Of a stretch of DNA of 64,000 nt, positions 1 to 7,809 are shown piece after piece; position 1 is the first letter of the stretch; each line of letters starts with the position of its first letter. Origin of the DNA: Streptantibioticus silvisoli (lineage in GTDB: Bacteria; Actinomycetota; Actinomycetes; Streptomycetales; Streptomycetaceae); NCBI RefSeq assembly GCF_027947535.2, contig NZ_JAAGKO020000002.1, positions 124,001 to 188,000 on the forward strand, written 5' to 3'. The position numbers and the translations under genes were made by a program. The notes under the pieces are model-generated. The model was not told where the DNA came from. It was given only the letters and a program-made list of their open reading frames with translations, and did not search any database.

Positions 1-16
1 GCGCCGTCGGCGGGGG

Positions 17-1261
17 TCAGCGCTGGGTGGCGCGTTCCTCGCGGATGTTGAGCACCACGCGCTCGGCGGTCTGGCGGATGGCCGCGGTCTCGGTGAGGAA
101 CGCCCAGTAGTCCGGGTGCCGCCCGGTGAGCGCGGCGACGGCCGCGTCCAGCCGGGTGACGCCCTCGTCGAGCGGGCGGGCGTGCTTCGGCTCCGGGGTG
201 GCCCGGCCCTGCATGGCCAGCCGCTGGGCGTCCCGCAGGGCGAACCGCGTCTTGTCGATCTCCGCCTGCTGGTCCTTGCTGACCTCGTTGAGCCGGCGCA
301 GCCGGTCGCCGGCCGCGGCCACCGCCGCGTCGGTGCCGCTGAGCAGGTCGCGGACCGCGGCGATCGCGTCGCCCGCCTCCTGCCAGCGCTGCCCGTCGCG
401 GGCGGCCGCCGCCTCGTCCAGCTTGCGGTGCGCCTGGGCGGCGGCGGTACGGGCCTGGTCCGGCACCTGCTGGAGGTCCTGCCAGCACGCGGCGCTGAAC
501 CGGCGCCGCAGCTCGCTCAGCGTGGGGCCGACCTGTTCGGCGCGGGTGGTCAGCGCCTCGACCCGGGTACGCAGGCTGACCAGCCGCTTGTCGATCTCCG
601 CGGCCCGCTCCGGCAGCCGTTCGGCCTCGGTGCGGATCTCCTCCGCCCGGCGCCGCACGTCGTCGGCGCGGCGGATGGTCTCCTGGACGCCGTGCGCGCT
701 CGCGCCCTGGTTCAGCTTGGTCAGCTCCGGCGCCAGCGCCGCCAGCCGCGCGGCCAGGTCGTCCGCCTTCAGCCGGCCGGCCCGCACGGTGTCCAGCGCC
801 CGGGTGGCCGCCAGCAGCGACTGCTTGGCGCGTTCCACCGACGGTGCCAGCCGGGCGAGTTCGGTCTCCGCGCGGGTGAGCAGCGGTCCGAGGCTGTCGG
901 CGAACCGTCCCAGGTCCGCGCGCACCTTGCCGATCTCGTCCTTCGCCAGGGTGAAGGCGTTGCGCGCCCGGGTCGCGGTGGCCAGGTCCAGCTCGACCGC
1001 GTCGAGGTCGTGCGCGTCGACGGTGTCGATGTAGGCGGCGCTGACCTGGTCGATCCGCCGGCCCAGCGTCTCGAAGTCGGCGGCGGCCTTGCGGCCGGCG
1101 GGGGAGCTGTCGACGGCCGTGATCGCCTCGATCGAGATCGTCAGGTCCCGCTGGGCGGTGTCCAGCTCGTAGAACGCCTCCGCCGCGGCGTCCTTCGCGG
1201 CCTGCGCGCCCGCACGGTGGTCGTCCCCCCGCCCGCGCCACCACGATCGTGCCGTCGTCAC
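17..1261 (-). CDS. Coiled-coil protein of unknown function
   Basis: Encodes about 414 residues, almost entirely Ala/Arg/Glu/Leu-rich helix with heptad-like spacing and no signal peptide or membrane segment, so a long cytoplasmic coiled coil is likely. I do not recognise a catalytic motif. A GTG start at 1261 is chosen because GGGAGAGGG lies just upstream on the minus strand; an in-frame GTG at 1282 is the alternative and would add seven residues. The stop lies close to the window edge, so operon partners to the left cannot be seen. Function is unknown; a structural or scaffold role is only a guess. Confidence 0.7.
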   Translation of the reverse strand: MTTARSWWRGRGDDHRAGAQAAKDAAAEAFYELDTAQRDLTISIEAITAVDSSPAGRKAAADFETLGRRIDQVSAAYIDTVDAHDLDAVELDLATATRARNAFTLAKDEIGKVRADLGRFADSLGPLLTRAETELARLAPSVERAKQSLLAATRALDTVRAGRLKADDLAARLAALAPELTKLNQGASAHGVQETIRRADDVRRRAEEIRTEAERLPERAAEIDKRLVSLRTRVEALTTRAEQVGPTLSELRRRFSAACWQDLQQVPDQARTAAAQAHRKLDEAAAARDGQRWQEAGDAIAAVRDLLSGTDAAVAAAGDRLRRLNEVSKDQQAEIDKTRFALRDAQRLAMQGRATPEPKHARPLDEGVTRLDAAVAALTGRHPDYWAFLTETAAIRQTAERVVLNIREERATQR

Positions 1262-1426
1262 ATCCCTCTCCCGCTGCTCCACCCGTCCGCGTCACTCCCC
1301 GTCCATCCTCGCACCCCCGCACCCCCCGACGCGCCCCCCGTCCTCCCGCACCCCTCCCAGGATTTGTCCCCGCCGCCCTCCAGCACGGTAGGGTGACCTC
1401 TCCCGTGCGTGCCCCCGCACGCACCC

Positions 1427-1498
1427 GGGCGCATAGCTCAGCGGTAGAGCGCCGCTCTTACAAAGCGGATGTCGCTGGTTCGAACCCAGCTGTGCCCA
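1427..1498 (+). tRNA. tRNA-Val (anticodon TAC)
   Basis: A complete 72-nt cloverleaf can be folded by eye. The 7-bp acceptor stem pairs GGGCGCA with TGTGCCC (one G-T pair), the D arm is GCTC/GAGC, the anticodon stem is CCGCT/AGCGG around loop CTTACAA, and the T arm is GCTGG/CCAGC with loop TTCGAAC. The anticodon TAC reads GTA valine codons, rare in this genome type. CCA is not encoded. Confidence 0.95.
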
Positions 1499-1526
1499 CC
1501 GGAAACGCCCTGGTGAACAGGGCGAA

Positions 1527-1558
1527 GGCCCAGGTCGAACGCTGTTTTGACCTGGGCC
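1527..1558 (+). terminator. Hairpin terminator after tRNA-Val
   Basis: Perfect 10-bp inverted repeat GGCCCAGGTC / GACCTGGGCC with a T-rich loop, 29 nt after the tRNA. It is placed as expected for the tRNA transcript terminator. Confidence 0.75.
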
Positions 1559-1863
1559 GTTCCTCTGCCCGGCGAGCCGGGCGGTGGGCGCCGCGAGAGC
1601 CCGTGCGCATGCCGCAGTGAACGACGGCGTTGCCCGGCCGGTCGCCGGTCTCGATCGTGGACGGCAGGCTCCACGGCACGTCCGCCCGGAGGGCCAACCC
1701 GGCCTGTGTGCGACCGCGTTGCGCGCGGAGCGCGGCGATGCGGGCGCCGATGTGTCCCGCGGCAGGCTGGGCTCCCGTTCTGCCTCGACACCAGAGCGGT
1801 ACCGCCGCAAAACGGCGAACGGCCCTCCGTCGCGGGGCCGTTGCCGTTGCGGGGAACGACGAA
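1559..1863. other. Intergenic stretch without a recognisable gene
   Basis: Frames here are open on several strands but show no family resemblance and no good ribosome-binding site. A smaller inverted repeat (AACGGCCC / GGGGCCGTT) sits near 1814-1839 and may be a second terminator. Confidence 0.4.
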
Positions 1864-1897
1864 CGCCCCCGCCCGGCCCGAAGGCCGGCCGGGGGCG
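1864..1897 (-). terminator. Strong GC hairpin downstream of the 59-aa secreted peptide gene
   Basis: Perfect 15-bp stem CGCCCCCGCCCGGCC / GGCCGGCCGGGGGCG with a CGAA tetraloop, about 90 nt past the stop of the minus-strand gene that ends at 1989. A diverged version of the same hairpin recurs at 2305-2334. Confidence 0.7.
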
Positions 1898-1988
1898 CGA
1901 GTGGTTCGGCGGCGGCGCGTCCCGGTCGGCTCGTTCTCCACGGCTCCGTCCGGGAGGCCGTAGGAAGGGGCCCGGGAGCCGGCGACGA

Positions 1989-2168
1989 TCAGTCGTCGTT
2001 GCTGCTCCAGCCACCGTCCTTGTCCTGCGTGTACTCGATTCCCGTACTGCCCACGTCGAGCTGTGAACTGAAGTGCTGGAAGTCCGACTCGTCGTCCGCA
2101 TGGGCCGACGTGACGGCGATTCCACTGAGCAGGAGGGATCCGAGGAGTACAGCGGCGATACGGCGCAT
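1989..2168 (-). CDS. Small secreted peptide, 59 aa
   Basis: Reading the minus strand from ATG at 2168 gives a 59-residue protein with a textbook Sec signal: MRRIAAVLLGSLLL, a hydrophobic core, then AHA before an acidic mature part of about 35 residues that ends GGWSSNDD. GGAGGAC lies 5-6 nt before the start. The mature part is rich in Asp, Ser and Gln, has no Cys and matches no family I know. It stands alone, with an AT-rich upstream region (2185-2225) that probably holds its promoter and a strong hairpin after it. The signal peptide and ribosome-binding site argue that it is real despite its length. Confidence 0.75.
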   Translation of the reverse strand: MRRIAAVLLGSLLLSGIAVTSAHADDESDFQHFSSQLDVGSTGIEYTQDKDGGWSSNDD

Positions 2169-2304
2169 TGAGCGTCCTCCACGTGGTTCGATTACTGCCT
2201 GTATGAACCTATATTTACCGAATAATGTGTGAGGAAGCGCCCGACGCGCCCGAGTGGGCCCGAGGCGAGTGCCGGCCGGGACCGGGTGCGGCAGCTGGCG
2301 AAAC

Positions 2305-2334
2305 GCCCCGCCCGGCCCGAAGGTCGGACGGGGA
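2305..2334 (-). terminator. Imperfect hairpin after collagen-like tail copy A
   Basis: About 12 bp pair with one mismatch around a CGAA loop. It lies just beyond the stop codon complement at 2343-2345, so it terminates the decayed minus-strand reading frame. Its sequence resembles the hairpin at 1864-1897. Confidence 0.5.
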
Positions 2335-2340
2335 CAGGCG

Positions 2341-2393
2341 GTTCAGTGATGGCTCCGCGGGTCGAGCGCGGCGGCCGAAGCCGTCGGAGACGG
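2341..2393. repeat. Degenerate direct repeat, copy A (copy B at 3141-3193)
   Basis: The 53-nt block starting GTTCAGTG recurs at 3141-3193 with 9 mismatches counted by eye (about 83% identity). On the minus strand both copies encode the same tail, SPSPT-x-SAAALD, a few residues before a TGA stop. The two copies flank the I36-like gene at 2734-3075. Confidence 0.75.
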
Positions 2394-2490
2394 GGATGCG
2401 GGCGCGAACGGGGTGGATCGGGGACGCATGTGTGGGCGACCCCTGTGGCGCCCTTGCGTCCTGTTCGGAGGACGCCGGGCCGGTGCCGCA
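2343..2490 (-). pseudogene. Fragment of a collagen-like protein tail (copy A)
   Basis: The minus strand ends in a Pro/Ser/Ala tail (SPSPTASAAALDPRSHH, stop) closely matching the end of the frame at 3143. Upstream, a short collagen-type triplet stretch (GRKGATG) lies in another frame, so at least one frameshift separates them. No start or complete gene remains. It is read as a decayed duplicate of the collagen-like gene at 3143-3750. Confidence 0.5.
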
Positions 2491-2539
2491 CGGCGCATCG
2501 GCAGGGCGGCGGCCTGATATGGCAGTTGTTATCCAGATA

Positions 2540-2561
2540 GGATTAATTATGTAATTAATCC
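2540..2561. promoter_or_regulatory. 22-nt AT-rich palindrome, possible operator
   Basis: GGATTAATTA-TG-TAATTAATCC is a perfect 10-bp inverted repeat with a 2-nt centre, overlapping a second palindrome CATGCGCATG (2561-2570). Such an AT-rich perfect dyad is exceptional in this sequence. It lies about 170 bp upstream of the secreted protein gene at 2734, so an operator for a dimeric regulator is the likeliest role. Confidence 0.5.
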
Positions 2562-2733
2562 ATGCGCATGAGATTGCGATAGGTGGGAGAAAATGCTTCC
2601 GGAGGGAATCTATTCGCCAATGACTCGTTCGAGTGGAACGCGATCTGCTCTGTTCCGTTGGGCGGATTTGGCAATTTACGATGGCCGGACAGGACTCGAT
2701 CCGACGGTCCCGTGAATAGTGGAGGTATCAACG

Positions 2734-3075
2734 ATGGCTCTTCGTCGCCTCATGGCTGTGTCGGTAATCGCTGCGGCATTCCTCGCGCCGATGATGTCGG
2801 CTCAGGCTGACGAACCCAGCGGTCGAAACGATCTCTGCCCGCAGGGCTATGTGTGCTTCTGGAAGACCTCGGACCCCTCCGGCCCCCCCGACAACATGTA
2901 TTACAACCCCACGGAGCACACGTGTGACAACGTTCCGGGAGGCTACGCCCGGGTTGTCGCGAACAACTCGTCAAAGGCGTGGGACTTCTACAACGAGCCG
3001 AACTGCGGGGGAACTTACACGACCCTCAATCCTGGGCACCGGGAAAACCTTGGCACTGTGAACTCCTGGAGGTAA
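2734..3075 (+). CDS. Secreted peptidase inhibitor I36-like (beta/gamma-crystallin-like) protein
   Basis: A 113-residue protein with an N-terminal Sec signal (MALRRLMAVSVIAAAF, ending near SAQA) and a small mature domain containing CPQGYVCFW, paired Cys residues and a YNEPNCGG segment. This pattern is typical of the peptidase inhibitor I36 family, whose Streptomyces founder SMI inhibits metalloproteases; related proteins have unknown targets. The start is ATG 2734, with GGAGG 8 nt upstream; a start at 2719 would put the signal out of place. Upstream sequence is AT-rich and contains a 22-nt palindrome. The gene sits between two copies of a collagen-like tail. A second, diverged member lies at 11079-11441. 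Confidence 0.8.
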   Translation: MALRRLMAVSVIAAAFLAPMMSAQADEPSGRNDLCPQGYVCFWKTSDPSGPPDNMYYNPTEHTCDNVPGGYARVVANNSSKAWDFYNEPNCGGTYTTLNPGHRENLGTVNSWR

Positions 3076-3100
3076 GGGAAGGCGGCGCCGGACACGCCCA

Positions 3101-3137
3101 TCGTCCTTGCCCGGTCCCGGGGGCCGGGCAAGGACGA
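3101..3137. terminator. Bidirectional terminator hairpin
   Basis: A 14-bp perfect stem TCGTCCTTGCCCGG / CCGGGCAAGGACGA with a short GC loop lies between convergent reading frames: the I36-like gene ending at 3075 and the collagen-like pseudogene ending at 3143. Confidence 0.8.
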
Positions 3138-3142
3138 GGTGT

Positions 3143-3750
3143 TCAGTGGCGACGCCGCAGATCGAGCGCGGCGGCCGAAGTTGTCGGGGACGGTGAGGTC
3201 GGCTCGGTCGGGCTGGTGTCGGGAGCGCGTGTGTAGTGGGTGCTGCCGTCCGCGTCCGCACTGCGCGTACAGGTGGTCCCCGTAGGTTCGCAAATGTCCG
3301 TCCGGCTGGCGTCCGCCCCGGTTCGCCGCGGTCTCCCTTGTCGCCGTGTCGCCCCCCGCTCCGTGCTCACCTTGGGGGCCTGTCGGGTAGGCCGGCCCTG
3401 GGCGCCGTCCGTGCCGGGGGAACCTGTGGCGCCCGCAGCGCCCGCTGCGCCGGACGGCCCGACCGCGCCGGCGGGGTCGCTGGGGCCCGATTTCCCGACC
3501 ACCGGTCCCGTGGCGCCGCCTCGTCCCGGCGAGCCGGACGCTCCGGGCAGCCGGGGAGGCATCGGCTGCCGGGCGGCCCGGCGACGGGGGTGTGGCCCAG
3601 TCCCTCGACTTGCCGGGCGAGAGCGTCGCGTGCCGCGTTGGCGGTGTGTACCCGGGTGGACGGGCTCTGCGGGGTGATGGCGATCCACGCGAACGCGGCG
3701 AGGCCGAGCAGGACGGCGACCGCGAACAGCACGTCTTTGCGTCGGTTCAC
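3143..3750 (-). pseudogene. Frameshifted collagen-like protein, phage-type
   Basis: The N-terminal part starts at 3750 (MNRRKDVLFAVAVLLG, a membrane anchor, then STRVHTANAARDALARQVEG). A second frame continues with Gly-X-Y triplets (GSPGRGGATGPVVG, GAVGPSGAAGAAGATGSPG) and ends in SPSPTTSAAALD before a stop at 3143. The two halves are in different frames, so a functional product is unlikely. Collagen-like proteins with one N-terminal membrane helix are common in Streptomyces phages and integrated elements. Neighbouring genes on the same strand are also frameshifted, supporting a dying phage-derived block. Confidence 0.6.
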
Positions 3751-4060
3751 GAGTGCACCCCCGGGACGCGAGGTGGATCGTCAGCACGAGGGCGAGGGCG
3801 AGCACGAGGGCGAGGACCGGTGCGATCAGCGCGGTGAAGATCGACCGCCGATCGGCCGCCTGCTGCTCGGCCGCTTTCTCCCGCTCGCGCTCGGCGCCCT
3901 CGAACTCCTTGCGCATCGTAGCCATGTCGCGGTCGCCCGGCGGCCCCGCGGGCGTCATAGACGTCCCGGCGGACGAGCTGGTCGAGGCGGACGGTCAGGT
4001 TGCCGCGAGCGTGTCCGTGATGAGCCGCCACAGCTCGGAGTTGGACGGCTCATCAGCCAC
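3747..4060 (-). pseudogene. Frameshifted small membrane protein, phage/holin-like
   Basis: From GTG 4060 the frame reads (V)ADEPSNSELWRLITDTL, then stops. The next frame gives NLTVRLDQLVRRDVYDAR, and a third gives a charged helix (KEFEGAEREREKAAEQQAA) followed by one transmembrane helix (TALIAPVLALVLALALV). The three pieces in order make one sensible protein: an N-terminal helix, a coiled coil and a C-terminal membrane segment. At least two frameshifts break it. The architecture recalls small phage membrane proteins near collagen-like genes; a holin role is not shown. Confidence 0.5.
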
Positions 4061-4506
4061 GGGTCACTTCCGGATGAGGCGGTTTGCGGAACGATCTGCC
4101 CGCCGTGGACGACGAACACGGCGCCCTCGACGGCCCGGCCGACGCGGTGACGGGCTCCGGCGCGGGCACGGCGGCCGGGGTCGGCCCGGTGTCGGCTGCG
4201 GTGTTGGTGCTGGGCTCGGCCATCGGCGCGGCCGGGGCGCCGAGTTGTGCCACCACGCCGTCGGGGAACGCCTTGGCGTCGTCGCTCAGCTCGGCCTCGA
4301 CCTTGCGGACGACCGGGCTGACGCCGGTCGCCGCGCCGGTCGCCGGCGCCTTCCGTGCGGCGGGTTCGATCGCTGGCAGCCGGCCGAGCCCCTTGTTGAT
4401 CTGCACCGTGTGGCTGATGGGCCGTCCGATGATGGCGATCCCGGCGGTGAGGAAGCCGGTGGCAGTGTCGGGCGTGATGCGTGTCCGGATACTGAACTTG
4501 AACGCG
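4053..4506 (-). pseudogene. Remnant open frame of unknown family in the phage-like block
   Basis: One minus-strand frame is continuous from about 4506 to the stop at 4053, reading FKFSIRTRITPDTATGFLTA, then GRPISHTVQINKGLGRLPAI, then a Pro/Ala-rich tail ending HPEVTRG. It looks like real coding sequence, but no start codon with a ribosome-binding site is evident, and the genes on both sides are frameshifted. No family is recognised. It may be a truncated structural gene of the same element. Confidence 0.4.
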
Positions 4507-4599
4507 CGATGTCGATCGGCTCGTGGTGGCGGTGTCGGGGGCTGAGACCGCCGGATGCTGCCGGCCCGGGTTCAGGACGGTGTCTGCACCCGGCGCCAG

Positions 4600-4933
4600 G
4601 CCGCAGCGAGATTCACCTCGACGTTCATCGCTCCGGGAGCAGACCTCCAGCCATGAGAGGCAGCCGCCCTGCGCGAAGACCAGGACCTCGCCTGGGCACT
4701 CACCGGTTTCGGTGAGTGGCTGTACGTCGGCAGCCACGACAGTGCCGGGGCCTGTTGGCGCCGGCTCCACCGCGTCGGTGTCGAGTTCGAAGTAGGCAGT
4801 ACCGCAACCGCATTTGCGACGGGATCGCACCCTGAGGGGACACCTGCCGTCGGAGGGCGAGGTGAGCGGGCTCGTCCGGGTTCAGGACGAGGCCAAGCAC
4901 GTCGGTTACGTCCTCGGGCAGACTGTCAGTCAT
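4600..4933 (-). pseudogene. Frameshifted conserved small protein with a CxC motif
   Basis: The frame begins at ATG 4933 with MTDSLPEDVTDVLGLVLNPD and EPAHLALRRQVS, then jumps frame into RSRRKCGCGTAYFELDTDAV and GECPGEVLVFAQGGCLSWLE before losing similarity. The joined order makes a plausible ~110-residue protein of a kind I believe occurs as a hypothetical protein in Streptomyces. The frameshift lies near 4815. It is therefore inactive or a sequencing error; decay on both sides favours real inactivation. Confidence 0.5.
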
Positions 4934-4996
4934 GCCGTCACCGTAGCTGACCAGCGGCTTTTGGCCGCGACCACGTCGGGTCCACTGACCCGGCGC

Positions 4997-6049
4997 TCAC
5001 AGGTTCAGGGGAAGGTCGGTGCTGGCGAGGCAGCCGTTGATGACCTCCGGTCGGTACTGCAAGCATCTTCAGTTTGCGCTTCACAGCGCGGGTGATTTTG
5101 CCGAGGTCGGCCGCAGCCAGATTGCCGATGTCTCGCTCGACCAGTGACCGGACGCCCTCGGTCGGATTGAGGTCCGGAGCATAAGTGGGCAGCAGCCACT
5201 CGGCGTTCGCGTCGATGAATTCGCGCATGCCAACCGTCGGGTGGAGGCGGACGTTGTCCCAGATCAGCACGATCGGCCCGCCGAGCCGGATGCGGGCGCG
5301 GACGATCAGGTTGTGGAAGTCGCGCCGGCCGAAGCCCTTCGGCTCGTCCTTCCGACCCCGGTACTCCTGGATCGCGTAGATCAGTCGGAAGCGCTCGCCG
5401 GGCCTTCAGCAGGTCATGCCTGCCATCGACACTCGTCCGGAGCCCCGGCCTCTGATTTTCACGACCGGGGTCCGGCCGATCCGGCCCCAGGTCCTGGCTC
5501 GCGGCGGAGTCATCTACTGCGCGGCCTCGTCCTCGGAGACGATCCGGGCCCCACGCTCCGCCACCGTGGTCCTACCCGCGGCCAGGTCTCCTTCTTCCAG
5601 ACCTCGACCGCGTCGTCATCGCGCTCGATCGCGCGTCTGGTGGGCTGCTGCCGGCTCGAGCCGTGTCGCTTCGGCAGCCGCCAAGTGCCTCGACCGTGCA
5701 GGAGACAGGGAAGAGTCGGCCGATCAGCCTTTTGATCCGCGCCAGCGTCCACCGCTGGTCCGCCCACCCGTGAGTCAACGGGCCGCACTCCAACTCCCGC
5801 TCCAGCCTGGCGATCTGGGCTTCGCTGAGCCGAGGTCTTCCCGGCGGCCCTTTCGACAGGACTCCAGCCTCTCCGCTCTCGGGCCGGGCCCGGCGCCACC
5901 GCTCGACCGACCGCACGCTGATCCGCAGGACAGAGGCGATCTCCGCGTTCTTCTGCCCAACCTCGACCCGCTCCACAGCCTGAAGCCGGTAACCGCTCCC
6001 GCGTGGCTCTCTCGGCGTCGGTCAACCCGCCGCCCTGTGCGTACCTCAC
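4997..6049 (-). mobile_element. Degenerate IS630-family transposase
   Basis: The minus strand carries an IS630-type transposase in pieces. First is an N-terminal helix-turn-helix part (VGQKNAEIASVLRISVRSVE, then GRPRLSEAQIARLERELE). Next come short central fragments in other frames. Last is the C-terminal DDE end with LIWDNVRLHPTV and YAPDLNPTEGV. The final residues (VINGCLASTDLPLNL, stop at 4997) are again in another frame. At least four frame changes make it non-functional. IS630 elements insert at TA; I could not identify terminal inverted repeats or a target duplication. It marks the right side of the decayed phage-like block. Confidence 0.8.
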
Positions 6050-6222
6050 GCTTCAGGGCTACCGGTGCCGACACACAACTGGGCGCCGCGGACAGTTGTG
6101 GAGACCCGGGCGCCGACCCGCCGATGCGGTATCGCGGCAGGCGCTTCACCCATATGGGTGACTGCGCCATATCAACTGACGGGTCATCATGTTGCAAAAG
6201 CGCGTGGCGCCGAGGGAGAAGT

Positions 6223-7149
6223 ATGAAGAATTTGCAGTCATTGAGGGGCGTGGGTGCGGTCATTACCGCAGCCCTGTTGGTCGCCGGATTGGGTTCCGAT
6301 CCGGCGCAGGCTGCCGAATCCCACAGCAGGGTTTTTGACGAGCCGGGCTACTTCGAGTTCAAGCTGCCTGATGGCGTGGAGACGTTCAAGGTCGCGCTGA
6401 TCGGCGGTGGCGGCGGCGGAGGTGGCGGCGGCCATGAAGGTCACGATGTCGGTGGTGGCGGCGGTGGTGGTGGAGCCGGCGGAGTCGCCACGTGCACCGT
6501 GTCGCTCCTGGACGACGGGTTCGCCATGATCGGAGTGCGTGTCGGGGGCGGCGGAGGCGGCGGGCAGAAGGGGGAACTGCGCGGCGGTGGCAAGGGCGGC
6601 CAGGGCGCGGGCGGCGGTGGTGACGGCATTCCGGGTAACCGGAACGACGGTGGCGGAGGCGGTGGTGGCGGAGGCGGCGGCGATTCGAAGATGTTCCTCG
6701 TCAATTTCCGTGGCCCGAACAGAGACGTCACCGATGCGGCCGTCGCGAGTGGGGGCGGTGGCGGTGGCGGTGGCACCGGCTTCGCCGCGCAGCAGGGCAT
6801 GGTGCCTGGTGGCAGGGGCGGCTCCGGCGGAGGTTCGTCCGGTGGTCACGCCGGCGCCCGGGGAAGCGATCTCAGGAAGGGCCCGCACAACGGCGGCGGG
6901 GGCGGGGGCGCCAGGTACCTGTGCGGGGGCGGTATCTGGAAGGTGCAATCGCGTGGGCACGGGGCGCAGGGTGGGACGGGAGGCGAGGCCAAGGCCGGAG
7001 GCACGGCCGGCCACCGCGGCACCCTCGACGGCCTGCCCGCCGGCATTCCGGCAACGGCGGGCCAGGGCGCGGCAGGCGGCTCCAGCAGCAGCGACAACAG
7101 CACCGGCGGCGCGACCGGGCACACCGGATACGTGGTCGTGAGCTGGTAA
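6223..7149 (+). CDS. Secreted glycine-rich protein A
   Basis: A 308-residue protein with a Sec signal (MKNLQSLRGVGAVITAALLV, cleavage near AQAAE) followed by VFDEPGYFEFKLPDGVETFK and long Gly tracts (up to 11 consecutive Gly), ending TGYVVVSW. The short non-Gly segments look like beta strands, so an extracellular Gly-loop beta scaffold is plausible. ATG 6223 is chosen because GGGAGAA precedes it and the signal begins there; a longer upstream frame runs antisense over the transposase remnant. A hairpin follows at 7290. A shorter relative with the same plan lies at 7810-8544. Function is unknown; surface coat or adhesin is possible. Confidence 0.8.
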   Translation: MKNLQSLRGVGAVITAALLVAGLGSDPAQAAESHSRVFDEPGYFEFKLPDGVETFKVALIGGGGGGGGGGHEGHDVGGGGGGGGAGGVATCTVSLLDDGFAMIGVRVGGGGGGGQKGELRGGGKGGQGAGGGGDGIPGNRNDGGGGGGGGGGGDSKMFLVNFRGPNRDVTDAAVASGGGGGGGGTGFAAQQGMVPGGRGGSGGGSSGGHAGARGSDLRKGPHNGGGGGGARYLCGGGIWKVQSRGHGAQGGTGGEAKAGGTAGHRGTLDGLPAGIPATAGQGAAGGSSSSDNSTGGATGHTGYVVVSW

Positions 7150-7289
7150 CCGGCTCCACTGCGGAGAGGGAAATCCGCTCAGGTGCGTGAATTCATCGAT
7201 CCGATTGGCGAACCATCATTTTCCTCATGAGGAAAATGCGCACCGCGACGGCCACAGCTGTTGCTTCCAGCCGACCCCTCCTGGCCGTG

Positions 7290-7323
7290 ACCTGTGCCTT
7301 GTCCGGCCGGGCAAGGCACAGGT
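7290..7323 (+). terminator. Hairpin after glycine-rich gene A
   Basis: Perfect 12-bp inverted repeat ACCTGTGCCTTG / CAAGGCACAGGT with a 10-nt loop, 141 nt past the stop at 7149 and with no intervening gene. Confidence 0.7.
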
Positions 7324-7439
7324 TCAGCCGTGGCCGGTTCGTCCCGGGCACGAAAGCCCCGAGCAGGTGATCCCGGATTCGCTGCCGCCCTCGGAATGCG
7401 GTGCCGCTGGCGGACTGCGGTGGACGGTGCCGTGATGCC

Positions 7440-7600
7440 GACGGGGCGCAAAGCCCGCGCGCGAGTGGCGGGTTCGGCGCGAGCGACGTCGGCGAGGGTG
7501 AACAACTGCCCCCGGCGATCGGTGAGGCCGGTGGCCTTCAGGCGTCCGCGCTCTCCCCACCTGCGGATCGTGAGCGGTCGTACGCCGGCGAGCCCGGTGC
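7440..7600 (-). pseudogene. Possible remnant of a MerR-like helix-turn-helix gene
   Basis: The minus strand reads GLAGVRPLTIRRWGERGRLK, then a short loop and GQLFTLADVARAEPATRARA. This has the order of phage-type MerR-like DNA-binding domains: a helix-turn-helix, an RGRL-type turn, then a LYxLADV-like strand-helix. The start is missing and downstream sequence is not coherent, so it looks like a fragment. Resemblance is by eye only. Confidence 0.3.
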
Positions 7601-7809
7601 TGATGGCACGGCGCCGCGACTGTCGGCGCGCTGGGCGGCCTCGGCAGCGGATGAACGGCGTCAGCCCCGCTGCGGACGGGGGTGGGTGAGTGGGCACATC
7701 AACGGCCGATGGGGGGAATGTGGCGGGAGGCCGCCCGGCATCGTCGTCACTCTACGTAAGAAATAGGTATTTTCTGCGCAAAGAGACGGGACTCGGGAAG
7801 GTGGCGTCG

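Noticed and set aside
1427-1498. tRNA-Val as attachment site for the phage-like block
   Set aside because: No duplicate of the tRNA 3' end was found near 2.2-6.1 kb, and no integrase gene is present.
2583-2718. 75-codon plus frame before the I36-like gene
   Set aside because: It overlaps the true gene in another frame and has no family resemblance.
5416-6222. N-terminal extension of glycine-rich protein A
   Set aside because: It is antisense to the IS630 remnant; the signal peptide and ribosome-binding site place the start at 6223.
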